A stretch of DNA of 64,000 nucleotides. It comes from Chroococcus sp. FPU101. GTDB lineage: Bacteria; Cyanobacteriota; Cyanobacteriia; Cyanobacteriales; Microcystaceae. The stretch spans positions 124,001-188,000 of the forward strand of contig NZ_BLJI01000005.1 in NCBI RefSeq assembly GCF_017312365.1, read 5' to 3'. A program made the position numbers and the translations under genes. The notes beneath the pieces were generated by a model. That model saw only the letters and a program-made list of their open reading frames with translations, had not been told where the DNA came from and made no database searches. How positions within the stretch are numbered: the stretch's first letter is position 1; every line of letters starts with the position of its first letter. Positions 39,729 to 50,832 of the stretch are shown in pieces.

Positions 39729-40514
39729 ATGAATCTAATCTCAACACTCAAAAAACTTCCTCGAAATTCTGTTTATAGTTATTATCTTTGGCTTTTGGCG
39801 CAAAAAAAACCAAAATTAAAAACGATTTTTATTAATAGTCATATGCGTTCTGGAAGCACTTTGCTGTCGCATTTACTTAATTCACATCCTAAAATTTATG
39901 GAATTGGTGAAACTGGTTTAACTTATCATTCAGAAGCAGACTTAGAATTGATGATGTGTCGAGTTTCTTGGTATTTTCGTAAGATGAGTATTCCCGAAGA
40001 CTATGTTTTTGATAAACTGCTCCACAACCGTCTTTTAGTCAATAAGGATTTACTAAATCATGAAGATATTTATTATATTTTTTTAGTGAGAAATCCCGAA
40101 GATACTTTATTAAGCTTGTCAAAATTATTTACAAATCGAACTTTGCCCGATTTATATCAGTATTATTGTGAGCGCTTATTGATGATGGAAAATGATTTTA
40201 AAAATATTAAAAATTATTCTAAAGTTATAATTATAACTTATGAACAGCTGCTCAATGAAACAACTCAAACCTTTGAAACTCTCCAAAGATTTCTTCAGAC
40301 TAAAGAGCCTTTTGTAGAACAATATAGCTTGACACCGTGGACGGGGAAAAAATATATAGGTGATTCTTCTAAAAATATTAAAGCTGGGTATATTTTGAGA
40401 AAAAATAACAAACAAGAGACACTTCAATTTCCTTCTGATTTATTACAAAACGCTTGGAATTATTATCATAAATGGTATGAACTACAATCGCTCACTCAAC
40501 ATAATTCGTTATGA
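39729..40514 (+). CDS. Sulfotransferase family protein, 261 aa
   Basis: The 5'-phosphosulfate loop is INSHMRSGSTLLSHLLNSHPKIYGIGE near residue 37, and the 3'-phosphate motif is FLVRNPEDTLLSLSKLF near residue 118. Both are needed for PAPS binding in this family. There is no signal peptide; it is probably cytosolic or peripheral. It is 5 bases downstream of the glycosyltransferase-like gene, so they form an operon. Convergent hisD starts its 3' end 42 bases beyond. The acceptor is unknown; a polysaccharide or lipid headgroup fits the context. Confidence 0.85.
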   Translation: MNLISTLKKLPRNSVYSYYLWLLAQKKPKLKTIFINSHMRSGSTLLSHLLNSHPKIYGIGETGLTYHSEADLELMMCRVSWYFRKMSIPEDYVFDKLLHNRLLVNKDLLNHEDIYYIFLVRNPEDTLLSLSKLFTNRTLPDLYQYYCERLLMMENDFKNIKNYSKVIIITYEQLLNETTQTFETLQRFLQTKEPFVEQYSLTPWTGKKYIGDSSKNIKAGYILRKNNKQETLQFPSDLLQNAWNYYHKWYELQSLTQHNSL

Positions 40515-40555
40515 CTTGATTAAAAAAATGTAGCCAAACTAGCTCTTAACCTATC

Positions 40556-41818
40556 TTACTCATTTTTATTTTTTCCTTCAATTCGTAAACGAATCGAATC
40601 AATCCCGCTTAAATAACCATCAGCTTCGGCGAGAACTTGTAGGACACTCGAAAATTGACGAAGCGCGATCGGTGTATATTCAATGACATTTGAAGACTGC
40701 ATAAACGTTTCTAAACCAATACCTGTAGCGAGAGCAAAAGCGGTTCCCCCAAAATATTCCCCAACCATTTTCGGGGTAGAAGAACCCATCAAGATAGTAC
40801 CAGCCGATTTGACCAGTTCTAGAGTTTCCCAAGGTTCATCAACATATAATGCTAAGTGAGCGGGAGCAAAAAAGTTTGATAATTCTAGGGCTTTTTCTAA
40901 AGTTTCAACGACAATAACTAACCCATAATGAGCTAAAGCTTTTTCTGTCGAAATTTGTTGGGAATAATTTTGAACTTCTTGCTGTACCGCTTCAGCAATT
41001 TCTAGATGAGTTGTGATTAAAATTGAAGCAGCGTAGGGATGTTGTTCTGCTTGGGCTAATAAATCAACAGCAATTAACCTGGGATCTGCTTGTTGATCCG
41101 CAATAATCAATAATTCCCAAGGATGAGTTAATGTATCAATTCTAACTAAATCGCTTACCATTTTTTTCGCCATCGCCACCTCAAAATGACCGCCACCCGT
41201 AATGACATCGACTTTGGGGATGGTTTCCGTTCCATAGGCTAAGGCTGCGATCGCCTCAACACCACCAACGCGATAAATATTGTTGACTCCTGCTTCAGTG
41301 GCAGCGACTAAAACGCCTGGGTGTATTTTTCCATCCACTCCAGGGGGCGTTACCATAATAATTTGCTGGACTTGTGCGATTTTAGCGGGAATGGCTTGCA
41401 TTAATACCCAACTTAAGTGAGCCTGATTGCCATCGGGAACATAAATCCCCGCTTTTGTCAAGGGGCGATACCGTTTAGCGATCGCTGTTTCAGCATCTCC
41501 AAATTGAACCCAAGATTTAGGGATGCGCTGACGGTGAAAGGCTTCAGCTTTAGCACAAGCTAACTGAATTGATTTTAAGAGATCTTTAGAAACTTGCTGA
41601 TAAGCTGCATCGAGTTCTGAACCACTAACTTTTAAACTGGATAATGACAGGGCTGTTTTCCCTGAATTAATTAAAGCCTGATCTCCCTGTTGTTGAACCT
41701 GATCGAGGACTTCTTTGACTCTAGCTTCTTGGGCTTGTAACCCGATTTCCCCGAAGCGATCGCGAATGCGTCGTAGTTCAGTTTGGGCTTCAACTAACTG
41801 AGTAACAATTCGCAGCAT
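40556..41818 (-). CDS. hisD: Histidinol dehydrogenase
   Basis: Oxidises histidinol to histidine with NAD+ in the last two steps of histidine biosynthesis. 420 aa. Recognisable segments: IPKSWVQFGD, PLTKAGIYVPDG, VMQAIPAKIAQVQQIIMVTPPG, GTETIPKVDVITGGGHFEV, LAQAEQHPYAAS and GTAFALATGIGLET. The otherwise variable N-terminus lacks a signal. The gene is alone on the minus strand, divergent from rpsT. No other his gene is present, as usual for dispersed cyanobacterial his genes. Confidence 0.94.
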   Translation of the reverse strand: MLRIVTQLVEAQTELRRIRDRFGEIGLQAQEARVKEVLDQVQQQGDQALINSGKTALSLSSLKVSGSELDAAYQQVSKDLLKSIQLACAKAEAFHRQRIPKSWVQFGDAETAIAKRYRPLTKAGIYVPDGNQAHLSWVLMQAIPAKIAQVQQIIMVTPPGVDGKIHPGVLVAATEAGVNNIYRVGGVEAIAALAYGTETIPKVDVITGGGHFEVAMAKKMVSDLVRIDTLTHPWELLIIADQQADPRLIAVDLLAQAEQHPYAASILITTHLEIAEAVQQEVQNYSQQISTEKALAHYGLVIVVETLEKALELSNFFAPAHLALYVDEPWETLELVKSAGTILMGSSTPKMVGEYFGGTAFALATGIGLETFMQSSNVIEYTPIALRQFSSVLQVLAEADGYLSGIDSIRLRIEGKNKNE

Positions 41819-41985
41819 GAAGTTTAGAACCCTTTTTTAGTGACGATTGTTCGAGCTTGCATTCATACGCACTCTCGTTTGATCCTACTTCTCTAGCTTA
41901 CCTATAATTTCAATTGCTTGCCTGTATTTGTTTTGGGTCGATTATTTTGAGTCGATTGTTGCTAAATTAACCTGCTGCCAAAGAC

Positions 41986-42015
41986 TTGTCAAAAATCAAC
42001 TTTTTCTGTTATGAT
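41986..42015 (+). promoter_or_regulatory. Sigma-70-type promoter of rpsT
   Basis: TTGTCA (41986-41991), an 18-base spacer, then TATGAT (42010-42015), 60 bases before the rpsT start. Confidence 0.6.
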
Positions 42016-42075
42016 AGACAACCTGAGTCTAGTTATTCTTAAACCTACCCAAATACCCTTTTCACTGAAACGACT

Positions 42076-42372
42076 GTGGCTAATATAAAGTCTGCAATAA
42101 AACGGATCAAAATAGCAGAGCGTAATCGCTTACGCAATAAATCCTATAAATCGGCTGTTAGAACCTTGATGAAAAAATATCAAAGCGCGGTAGACAGCTA
42201 CGCGGCTAATCCAACTCCTGAAACGATGGAGTCAGTGCAAGTAGCCATGTCAGCCGCCTACAGCAAAATCGATAAAGCCGTTAAGCGCAATGTACTGCAT
42301 AAAAATAACGGTGCCAGAAAAAAAGCGAGTTTAGCAAAAGCTCTTTCCAAAGTGACGGTGGCTGCATCTTGA
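42076..42372 (+). CDS. rpsT: 30S ribosomal protein S20
   Basis: 98 aa, strongly basic and helical. [22 protein letters not shown] at the start and [23 protein letters not shown] at the end are the S20 pattern. The start codon is GTG (GTGGCTAATATAAAG); no upstream ATG is in frame. It binds 16S rRNA in the small subunit. It heads the tatD-rpoB-rpoC2 series, 98 bases before tatD, and is preceded by a good promoter. Confidence 0.97.
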   Translation: MANIKSAIKRIKIAERNRLRNKSYKSAVRTLMKKYQSAVDSYAANPTPETMESVQVAMSAAYSKIDKAVKRNVLHKNNGARKKASLAKALSKVTVAAS

Positions 42373-42470
42373 AATTAGTATAAGCTACAATCAAGATAGA
42401 AATGTCCATCCCAAAAAAAGGTGACAGGGTAAGAAATCTTGATCGCTGTGACGACAGCCCATAAGGAGCA

Positions 42471-43292
42471 ATGCAATTTATTGATACCCATGTTCATCTC
42501 AACTTTAAAACTTTTCAAGATGAGTTAGTCAGTCTCTCGGAACGTTGGCGAGCTTCAGGAGTAATCGCCATTGTTCATTCGTGTGTAGAACCAAAAGAAT
42601 TTGAGGAGATACAAGCGATCGCAGATCAGTTTCCTGAAATATCCTTTGCTGTTGGTTTACATCCCTTGGATGCTGAGAAATGGACAGCGAATACAGCCGA
42701 TCAGATTTTCAACTTAGCGAAATCTGATGGGCGTGTTGTCGCAATTGGCGAAATGGGACTCGATTTTTATAAAGCGGACAATCAAGCTTTACAAGAAAAA
42801 GTCTTTTTAGCTCAATTAAAAATTGCTCAACAACTAGATAAGCCAGTCATTATCCATTGTCGGGATGCAGCAGCAAGAATGCGACAACTCTTACAACAAT
42901 TTTTAAGCAACGGAGGAAATGTCACAGGAGTTATGCACTGCTGGAGTGGCACACCAGAAGAAACCCAATGGTTTTTAGACTTGGGTTTCTATATTAGTTT
43001 TAGTGGAATTGTCACTTTTAAGAATGCCATTTCGATTCAAGAATCGGCCAAAATGGTACCCGAAGATCGCATCCTTATTGAAACAGATTGTCCTTTTTTA
43101 GCTCCTGTGCCAAAAAGAGGAAAACGTAATGAACCTGCTTATGTGCGATATGTAGCCGAGTTTTTAGCTCAGTTACGTGAAGTCAATATCGAAAAGTTAG
43201 CACACTTCACTACTGAAAATGCTTATCGTCTTTTTGGACTTCCTTTGGTAACCAAGAGTAACCCAACAAACAATAGCATAATGATTATTTGA
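42471..43292 (+). CDS. TatD family metal-dependent hydrolase
   Basis: 273 aa TIM-barrel hydrolase. It has the metal motif DTHVHLNF at the start, GEMGLDFYK in the middle, [29 protein letters not shown] and [24 protein letters not shown]. Family members are Mg-dependent DNases. AAGGAG lies 3 bases before the ATG. The gene stands between rpsT and rpoB, 67 bases before rpoB, as in Synechocystis. All metal ligands are visible. Confidence 0.94.
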   Translation: MQFIDTHVHLNFKTFQDELVSLSERWRASGVIAIVHSCVEPKEFEEIQAIADQFPEISFAVGLHPLDAEKWTANTADQIFNLAKSDGRVVAIGEMGLDFYKADNQALQEKVFLAQLKIAQQLDKPVIIHCRDAAARMRQLLQQFLSNGGNVTGVMHCWSGTPEETQWFLDLGFYISFSGIVTFKNAISIQESAKMVPEDRILIETDCPFLAPVPKRGKRNEPAYVRYVAEFLAQLREVNIEKLAHFTTENAYRLFGLPLVTKSNPTNNSIMII

Positions 43293-43359
43293 GCTTTTTT
43301 CTTCTATCAATTTCTTTTAACGTTTCACACACGCACCATAACACATTATAACTAAACGC

Positions 43360-46300
43360 ATGAGCAATCTAAATTACAATCTGCTTCCTGATCTAATTGA
43401 AATTCAACGCTCTAGTTTTCGCTGGTTTTTGGAAGAAGGATTAATTGAAGAACTTAATAGCTTTTCTCCAATTACCGATTACACGGGTAAATTAGAATTA
43501 CATTTTCTCGGTGCTGATTATAAACTCAAAGAGCCGAAATATTCCGTAGAAGAAGCCAAACGACGGGATAGTACATATTCAGTACAAATGTATGTCCCGA
43601 CACGGTTGCTCAATAAAGAAACAGGCGAAATCAAAGAGCAAAAAGAAGTCTTTATCGGTGACTTACCCCTGATGACAGAACGGGGAACCTTTATTATTAA
43701 CGGTGCAGAACGAGTCATCGTTAATCAGATTGTGCGTTCTCCTGGGGTTTATTATAAAGCAGAGATCGATAAAAACGGTCGTCGGACTTATTCAGCATCA
43801 TTAATTCCGAACCGAGGCGCATGGCTGAAATTTGAAACCGATAAAAATGGCTTAGTTTGGGTCAGAATTGATAAAACCCGTAAATTATCCGCCCAAGTTC
43901 TACTCAAAGCCATTGGGTTATCAGACTCAGAAATTATGGACTCGCTGCGCCATCCCGATTTCTATCAAAAAACCCTCGATAAAGAAGGCAATCCCACCGA
44001 AGAAGAAGCCTTACTAGAGTTATATCGTAAACTCAGACCGGGTGAACCACCAACCGTAAGCGGTGGACAACAACTGCTAGAGTCACGCTTTTTTGATAAC
44101 AAACGCTATGACTTAGGGCGCGTTGGTCGTTATAAAATCAATCGCAAATTGCGCTCATCGGTACCTGATACAACCAGGATTTTAACACCGGGAGATATTT
44201 TAGGCGCGATCGACTACCTGATTAACCTAGAATTCGACGTTGGTTCAACCGACGACATTGACCACTTAGGAAATCGTCGAGTTCGTTCTGTGGGCGAACT
44301 ACTGCAAAACCAAGTCAGAGTAGGACTTAACCGCCTCGAACGGATTATCAAAGAACGGATGACCGTAAGTGAAGCCGACAGCTTAACACCCGCGTCTCTA
44401 GTCAACCCCAAACCGTTAGTCGCCGCGATTAAAGAATTCTTCGGCTCCTCTCAATTGTCGCAATTTATGGATCAAACCAATCCTCTAGCCGAGTTGACCC
44501 ATAAACGACGTTTGTCAGCCCTTGGCCCTGGCGGTTTAACCAGAGAAAGAGCAGGCTTTGCGGTGCGAGACATTCACCCGTCCCATCATGGTCGGATTTG
44601 TCCCGTAGAAACACCAGAAGGCCCGAATGCTGGATTAATTGGCTCGTTGGCGACTTATGCGCGCGTCAATCAGTATGGATTTATTGAAACGCCTTACTAT
44701 AAAGTCGAAAACGGACGGGTCAGACGAGATTTAGATCCTGTTTATCTAACCGCAGATGAAGAGGATGATGTACGGGTTGCGCCTGGAGATGTCGCCACTG
44801 ATGAAAAGGGGATCATTTTAGGAGATTTAGTACCTGTCAGATATCGCCAAGATTTCTCGACAACAACACCCGCACAAGTAGATTATGTAGCCGTCTCGCC
44901 CGTTCAGATTGTTTCGGTCGCAACTTCAATGATTCCGTTCCTCGAACACGATGACGCTAACCGCGCTCTAATGGGATCGAATATGCAGCGTCAAGCCGTT
45001 CCCCTACTGCGTCCTGAGCGTCCTTTGGTCGGAACAGGTTTAGAGGCACAAGCCGCCCGTGACTCAGGGATGGTAATTGTATCACGAACTCACGGAATTA
45101 TCACTCATGTTGATGCAACTCGCATCACCGTTAAAGTCACCGATGAAAAAGGAGAGCCAGACCCAACGGCATCCCAGATGACTTATCCGATTCAAAAATA
45201 TCAGCGATCCAACCAAGATACCTGTTTAAATCAACGTCCTCTAGTTTATAACGGGGAACAGGTTGTACCCGGTCAAATTCTTGCCGATGGTTCAGCAACC
45301 GAAGGCGGTGAACTGGCACTGGGTCAGAATATTCTGGTCGCTTATATGCCTTGGGAAGGTTATAATTATGAAGACGCGATCTTAATTAGTGAAAGACTGG
45401 TCTCTGATGATGTGTACACCAGTATTCACATTGAAAAATACGAAATTGAAGCCCGTCAGACGAAACTGGGGCCTGAAGAAATTACCCGTGAGATTCCCAA
45501 CGTTGGGGAAGATGCCCTGAGAAACCTTGATGAGCGTGGCATTATTCGCTCAGGGGCTTGGGTCGAAGCGGGTGATATTATCGTCGGTAAAGTCACACCA
45601 AAAGGGGAATCGGATCAACCTCCAGAAGAAAAACTGCTACGGGCGATTTTCGGTGAAAAAGCGCGGGATGTTCGGGATAATTCCTTGAGAGTACCGAACG
45701 GTGAAAAAGGTCGTGTCGTCGATGTGCGGGTGTTTACTCGTGAACAAGGGGACGAACTTCCACCAGGGGCTAACATGGTTGTTCGGGCTTATGTCGCTCA
45801 AAAACGCAAAATCCAAGTCGGCGATAAAATGGCAGGTCGTCACGGTAATAAAGGGATTATTTCGCGGATTCTGCCCCTAGAAGATATGCCCTATCTGCCC
45901 GATGGAAGACCTGTAGACATCGTTCTCAATCCGTTAGGGGTTCCGAGTCGGATGAATGTTGGACAGGTGTTTGAGTGCCTTCTAGGATGGGCTGGAGAGA
46001 ACCTAGGAGTACGGTTCAAGATCACACCGTTTGATGAAATGTATGGCGCAGAAGCCTCAAGGCTTACGGTGCATCGCCTCTTAGAAGATGGCACACAACG
46101 CCCAGGGAAACATTGGATTTTTAATCCAGAGCATCCAGGTAAAGTAGTAGTTTACGATGGACGGACGGGAGAACCCTTTGATCGACCAATTACCGTAGGA
46201 CAAGCGTATATGCTGAAACTGGTTCACTTGGTTGATGATAAGATTCACGCTCGTTCAACAGGGCCCTACTCTTTGGTGACACAGCAACCATTAGGAGGAA

Positions 46301-46677
46301 AAGCACAACAAGGCGGACAACGTTTTGGAGAAATGGAAGTTTGGGCTTTAGAGGCGTATGGTGCTGCTTATACCCTGCAAGAACTCCTCACCGTAAAATC
46401 AGATGATATGCAAGGACGGAATGAGGCTCTTAATGCAATCGTCAAAGGTAAGCCAATTCCACGCCCAGGTACTCCAGAATCCTTTAAAGTTCTAATGCGC
46501 GAATTGCAATCACTAGGCTTAGATATTGCGGTTCACAAAGTAGAAAATGCACCAGATGGCACGTCACGGGATGTAGAAGTCGATTTAATGACTGATCTCG
46601 GTCGCCGCGCGCCTTCTCGTCCGACTTACGAATCTTTGACTACTGAAGATTTAGAAGCCGAAGAAGTGGAAAGCTAG
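43360..46677 (+). CDS. rpoB: DNA-directed RNA polymerase subunit beta
   Basis: 1105 aa, the usual cyanobacterial size. Recognisable regions: [20 protein letters not shown] at the N-terminus, [59 protein letters not shown] (active-centre fork), [16 protein letters not shown], and [25 protein letters not shown] near the end. It is intact, with no frameshift. rpoC2 begins 108 bases downstream; that gap contains near-repeats of a GATTACT-like motif (46747-46776). Confidence 0.98.
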   Translation: MSNLNYNLLPDLIEIQRSSFRWFLEEGLIEELNSFSPITDYTGKLELHFLGADYKLKEPKYSVEEAKRRDSTYSVQMYVPTRLLNKETGEIKEQKEVFIGDLPLMTERGTFIINGAERVIVNQIVRSPGVYYKAEIDKNGRRTYSASLIPNRGAWLKFETDKNGLVWVRIDKTRKLSAQVLLKAIGLSDSEIMDSLRHPDFYQKTLDKEGNPTEEEALLELYRKLRPGEPPTVSGGQQLLESRFFDNKRYDLGRVGRYKINRKLRSSVPDTTRILTPGDILGAIDYLINLEFDVGSTDDIDHLGNRRVRSVGELLQNQVRVGLNRLERIIKERMTVSEADSLTPASLVNPKPLVAAIKEFFGSSQLSQFMDQTNPLAELTHKRRLSALGPGGLTRERAGFAVRDIHPSHHGRICPVETPEGPNAGLIGSLATYARVNQYGFIETPYYKVENGRVRRDLDPVYLTADEEDDVRVAPGDVATDEKGIILGDLVPVRYRQDFSTTTPAQVDYVAVSPVQIVSVATSMIPFLEHDDANRALMGSNMQRQAVPLLRPERPLVGTGLEAQAARDSGMVIVSRTHGIITHVDATRITVKVTDEKGEPDPTASQMTYPIQKYQRSNQDTCLNQRPLVYNGEQVVPGQILADGSATEGGELALGQNILVAYMPWEGYNYEDAILISERLVSDDVYTSIHIEKYEIEARQTKLGPEEITREIPNVGEDALRNLDERGIIRSGAWVEAGDIIVGKVTPKGESDQPPEEKLLRAIFGEKARDVRDNSLRVPNGEKGRVVDVRVFTREQGDELPPGANMVVRAYVAQKRKIQVGDKMAGRHGNKGIISRILPLEDMPYLPDGRPVDIVLNPLGVPSRMNVGQVFECLLGWAGENLGVRFKITPFDEMYGAEASRLTVHRLLEDGTQRPGKHWIFNPEHPGKVVVYDGRTGEPFDRPITVGQAYMLKLVHLVDDKIHARSTGPYSLVTQQPLGGKAQQGGQRFGEMEVWALEAYGAAYTLQELLTVKSDDMQGRNEALNAIVKGKPIPRPGTPESFKVLMRELQSLGLDIAVHKVENAPDGTSRDVEVDLMTDLGRRAPSRPTYESLTTEDLEAEEVES

Positions 46678-46785
46678 GAGCAACGTTGTGCAAAGTTTGT
46701 ACGTGAATAGTTATGATTAACGGACTATTCACGTACCGATAAGTTACTGATTACTGATTATTGATTACTGGTCACTGAATAAACT

Positions 46786-49700
46786 ATGTTCTACAACTAT
46801 ACGGTTGATAAGAATCGCTTAAAAAAATTAATGGCTTGGACATATCAAAATCACGGCTCGGCGCGTTGCGCTCAAATGGCTGATGATTTAAAAGATATGG
46901 GTTTTCGTTTTGCCACGAAAGCAGGAGTATCCATTAGCGTCGATGATTTGACGGTTCCTCCCGCTAAACGGAGTATGCTCGATAGTGCAGAACAAGAAAT
47001 CCGCTTGACAGAACTTCGCTACGCAAAAGGGGAAATTACTGAAGTAGAACGGTTCCAAAAAGTAATTGATACATGGAATAGTACATCAGAAGCCCTCAAA
47101 GATGAAGTTATCCGTAACTTCCGTGAAACCGATCCCCTCAACTCGGTTTACATGATGGCGTTCTCGGGAGCGCGGGGCAATATGAGCCAAGTCCGTCAAT
47201 TAGTCGGAATGCGCGGTCTAATGGCGAATCCTCAAGGGGAAATCATCGATTTACCCATTAAAACGAATTTTCGTGAAGGCTTAACCGTTACTGAATACGT
47301 TATTTCTTCCTATGGGGCGCGCAAAGGATTGGTTGATACCGCCCTCAGAACCGCCGACTCTGGATATCTAACACGGCGTTTAGTCGATGTGAGCCAAGAT
47401 GTAATTGTAAGGGAACACGATTGCGGAACTAAGGCGTTTATTACCGTTAGTCCGATGAAAGACGGGGATCGCATTTTGATTCCGTTATCTGATCGACTAT
47501 TTGGACGTGTTTTAGCAGAAGATATCGTCGTTGATGGCGAAGTGATTGCCAAACGAAATGATTTTATAGATGCTGAACTCTCCACAACCATTGAAAAAGT
47601 GGTTGAGCAGGTTAAAGTGCGATCGCCCCTGACGTGTGAGGCAGTTCGTTCGGTCTGTCAACAATGCTACGGCTGGAGTTTAGCGCATGGTCATTTAGTC
47701 GATATGGGCGAAGCAGTTGGGATTATTGCGGCTCAATCGATTGGGGAACCTGGAACCCAGTTAACGATGCGTACCTTCCATACTGGAGGGGTCTTTACAG
47801 GAGAAGTCGTCCGTCAGGTGAGATCCAATTTTGACGGGGTCATTCGCTATGGTGAGGGACTCTCGACCCGTCGCATTCGGACACGTCACGGGGAAGAACG
47901 CGAACAAGTCGAAGTCAATGCAGAATTCAGCATCATTCCAGACCAAAAAAACAAGGAACCGATCAGCTATTCTTTAACCCCAAGCTCTTTGCTCTTTGTC
48001 TCTGATGGCGAAAAAGTTACCCTAGACCAGCTTTTAGCAGAAGTAGCAACGGCTAAATTACAGCGTTCTACCGAAAGAGCGACCAAAGACGTAACAAGCC
48101 ACCTAGCAGGAGAGGTTCTCTTCTCACAACTGGTTCCTGAAGGCAAAAAAGATCGCCAAGGTAATACAACCCGCATCGCGCAAAGAGGGGGATTACTTTG
48201 GGTGCTATCGGGTGATGTTTATAACTTACCACCAGGTGCCGAACCCGTTGTTAAAAATGGAGAAGATGTAGAGGTCGGCTCAGTCTTAGCTGAAACCCGA
48301 TTGATCTCCAATAGTGGCGGGGTCGTTCGTCTCGAGCCAAATAGCCGCGAAATTGATATCGTTACCGCTTCGGTACTCCTCGATCAAGCACAAGTCAGAG
48401 TCGAAAGTAGTGGTGGACGCGAACAGTTCATTATTTACACGGCCGACGGTCAACGCTTCTTATTGAAAACGACCCCCGGAACCAAAGTCCAAAATCATGC
48501 GATCGTAGCTGAATTAATCGACGATCGCTATCATACCAATAGTGGTGGCTTGATCCAGTACGGCGGAATTGAAGTCTCGAAGGGCGGTCGCAAACAGGGT
48601 TATGAAATCACCAAAGGGGGTACGATCCTTTGGATTCCAGAAGAAACCCACGAAGTCAATAAAGACAGTTCACTCCTACAAGTTGAAGACGGCCAATATG
48701 TCGAAGCAGGAGAAGAAGTCGTTAAAGATATCTTTGCTCAGTCGAGTGGAGTCGTCGAAGTTATTCAAAAAAATGAAATCTTACGCGAGATCATCATTAA
48801 ACCTGGAAAACTCTATCTAGACATCGATCCAGAAATCGCCAAGATTGAAACAGGACAAGTTCTCAACGCAGGAACTCAAATCGGCCCTGAGATTGTTCTA
48901 GATGAGCTACGAATGGCTGAATGGGTCGAAACCACAGAAGGCTATGGCTTATTGTTGCGTCCTGTTCAAGAGTTTACCGTTCATGATGAACCCGATGTCC
49001 TTTCCCAAGGCACGATTAATACTGAAGGTGGACGACAAATTCAACTGCGCTCAGTGCAACGCATTTTCTATAAAGATGGTGAACGGGTCAAATCAGTTGA
49101 TGGTTGTCAGTTACTCAGCACTCAGCTAGTTCTCGAAATGAGCAGCCAAGAGTCCGATATCACGACTCACGTAGCGGCTGATATCGAGTTACAACCAGAC
49201 GAAGAAGCTGATTGTCAACGTCTACAATTGGTTATGCTAGAAACCTTGGTGCTGCGTCGTGATATAGAAAGCGATCCTCTCGGTGGTAATATCCAGACAC
49301 GGGTTTTGGTTCACGACAATCAAGAAATTCCCCCAGGTGCTGTGATTGCACGAACTGAAATTCAGTGTAAAGAAGCAGGACAAATTCGCGGGATTAAGAG
49401 TGGAATTGAAGCAATTCGACGCATTCTCATTGTTCGTGATGCGGATCTCTTTACTATTAGTACCGATCAAAAACCCAAGGTTAAAGTCGGCGATTTAATC
49501 ATTTCCGATACTGAAATCGCTCCTGGTGTTACGACTCCCCACTCAGGTCAAGTCGTAAAAATCGAAGGAAAAGGCGAATATACTGTAACCTTACGTCAAG
49601 CACGTCCCTATCGAGTATCAGCCGGCGCGATCCTTCATATTGATGACGGTGACTTGGTGCAACGGGGTGATAACTTGGTGTTGTTGGTTTTTGAACGTAC

Positions 49701-50778
49701 CAAAACGGGAGATATCATTCAGGGTTTACCCAGAATTGAAGAACTTCTAGAAGGACGTAAGCCGAAAGAGGCTTGTATTCTAGCCCGCAAACCTGGTGTT
49801 TGTCAGGTGGAATATGGAGAAGATAACGACAGTGTTGATATTAAGGTGATCGAAGATGATGGAACCGTTAGCGAATATCCGCTACTGCCCAATCAAAATC
49901 TTTTAGTAACCGACGGTCAACGGGTCGAAACAGGTCACCATCTAACTGATGGCCCTGCTAACCCCCATGAGATCTTAGAGATTTTCTTTAACTATCATGT
50001 CGATGATCTTGGGGTTTATGAAGCGTCGTTACGGGGTTTACAGAAAACTCAGATTTTCTTAGTCGATCAGGTACAATCGGTTTACCAATCGCAAGGGATT
50101 GATATTTCTGATAAACACATCGAAGTGATTGTCCGTCAGATGACCTCAAAAGTTCGGATCGATGATGGGGGTGACACAACAATGTTACCTGGTGAATTAG
50201 TCGAACTCCGTCAGGTTGAACAGGTTAATGATGCGATGTCGATTACAGGTGGTGCAACGGCGCGTTATACTCCAGTATTACTAGGGATCACCAAAGCATC
50301 TTTAAATACCGATAGCTTTATTAGTGCGGCATCTTTCCAAGAAACGACACGGGTTCTGACTGAGGCAGCCATTGAAGGTAAATCCGACTGGTTACGGGGC
50401 CTCAAAGAAAACGTGATCATTGGACGTTTGATTCCCGCAGGAACGGGCTACAACGCTCATGAACACGGTGGAGTGATCGCCGCTTCTGAAGCGGTACTCA
50501 ACGAAGGGCCAGAAGACACGGGTAATGTACGTTCACCTTACTATACTCAAGCGGCCGAACGGCGTGACAGTCTCTCGAATCGTTTTACCGACCTCGAAGA
50601 TGATGAGGATATGGTTTTAGACGATCAAACTGCCCGCGCCATCAGTCAAAGTGAAGTCTTAAAAATGAATTCCTTCTCTGATACTCGTTTTGGCGGTCGC
50701 GTGTCGGAAGATGATGACGATGACGAATTTGAAGATGATTATGATGAAGATGATTACGATGACGATGATGATGAATAA
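46786..50778 (+). CDS. rpoC2: DNA-directed RNA polymerase subunit beta' (C-terminal part, RpoC2)
   Basis: 1330 aa. In cyanobacteria and plastids the beta' subunit is split into RpoC1 (gamma) and RpoC2. Here the N-terminus is the RpoC2 type ([36 protein letters not shown]). The trigger loop region [26 protein letters not shown] and the zinc-site Cys cluster [14 protein letters not shown] are present. The long central part is the cyanobacterial SI3 insertion, a series of beta-barrel repeats. The tail is a run of Asp/Glu ([22 protein letters not shown]). rpoC1, which in many cyanobacteria lies between rpoB and rpoC2, is absent here. Confidence 0.97.
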   Translation: MFYNYTVDKNRLKKLMAWTYQNHGSARCAQMADDLKDMGFRFATKAGVSISVDDLTVPPAKRSMLDSAEQEIRLTELRYAKGEITEVERFQKVIDTWNSTSEALKDEVIRNFRETDPLNSVYMMAFSGARGNMSQVRQLVGMRGLMANPQGEIIDLPIKTNFREGLTVTEYVISSYGARKGLVDTALRTADSGYLTRRLVDVSQDVIVREHDCGTKAFITVSPMKDGDRILIPLSDRLFGRVLAEDIVVDGEVIAKRNDFIDAELSTTIEKVVEQVKVRSPLTCEAVRSVCQQCYGWSLAHGHLVDMGEAVGIIAAQSIGEPGTQLTMRTFHTGGVFTGEVVRQVRSNFDGVIRYGEGLSTRRIRTRHGEEREQVEVNAEFSIIPDQKNKEPISYSLTPSSLLFVSDGEKVTLDQLLAEVATAKLQRSTERATKDVTSHLAGEVLFSQLVPEGKKDRQGNTTRIAQRGGLLWVLSGDVYNLPPGAEPVVKNGEDVEVGSVLAETRLISNSGGVVRLEPNSREIDIVTASVLLDQAQVRVESSGGREQFIIYTADGQRFLLKTTPGTKVQNHAIVAELIDDRYHTNSGGLIQYGGIEVSKGGRKQGYEITKGGTILWIPEETHEVNKDSSLLQVEDGQYVEAGEEVVKDIFAQSSGVVEVIQKNEILREIIIKPGKLYLDIDPEIAKIETGQVLNAGTQIGPEIVLDELRMAEWVETTEGYGLLLRPVQEFTVHDEPDVLSQGTINTEGGRQIQLRSVQRIFYKDGERVKSVDGCQLLSTQLVLEMSSQESDITTHVAADIELQPDEEADCQRLQLVMLETLVLRRDIESDPLGGNIQTRVLVHDNQEIPPGAVIARTEIQCKEAGQIRGIKSGIEAIRRILIVRDADLFTISTDQKPKVKVGDLIISDTEIAPGVTTPHSGQVVKIEGKGEYTVTLRQARPYRVSAGAILHIDDGDLVQRGDNLVLLVFERTKTGDIIQGLPRIEELLEGRKPKEACILARKPGVCQVEYGEDNDSVDIKVIEDDGTVSEYPLLPNQNLLVTDGQRVETGHHLTDGPANPHEILEIFFNYHVDDLGVYEASLRGLQKTQIFLVDQVQSVYQSQGIDISDKHIEVIVRQMTSKVRIDDGGDTTMLPGELVELRQVEQVNDAMSITGGATARYTPVLLGITKASLNTDSFISAASFQETTRVLTEAAIEGKSDWLRGLKENVIIGRLIPAGTGYNAHEHGGVIAASEAVLNEGPEDTGNVRSPYYTQAAERRDSLSNRFTDLEDDEDMVLDDQTARAISQSEVLKMNSFSDTRFGGRVSEDDDDDEFEDDYDEDDYDDDDDE

Positions 50779-50801
50779 GCATCCGTAAGATTCGTAATAG
50801 G

Positions 50802-50832
50802 AGTGAATAGTTAGTCGCTATTCACTTTTTTT
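50802..50832 (+). terminator. Rho-independent terminator after rpoC2
   Basis: AGTGAATAG pairs perfectly with CTATTCACT around a 7-base loop; TTTTTTT follows. It overlaps the last codon and stop of the convergent MscS gene. Confidence 0.85.

Noticed and set aside
48569-48820. ORFs in other frames inside rpoC2 and rpoB
   Set aside because: They are shadows of strongly conserved polymerase genes and show no family pattern.
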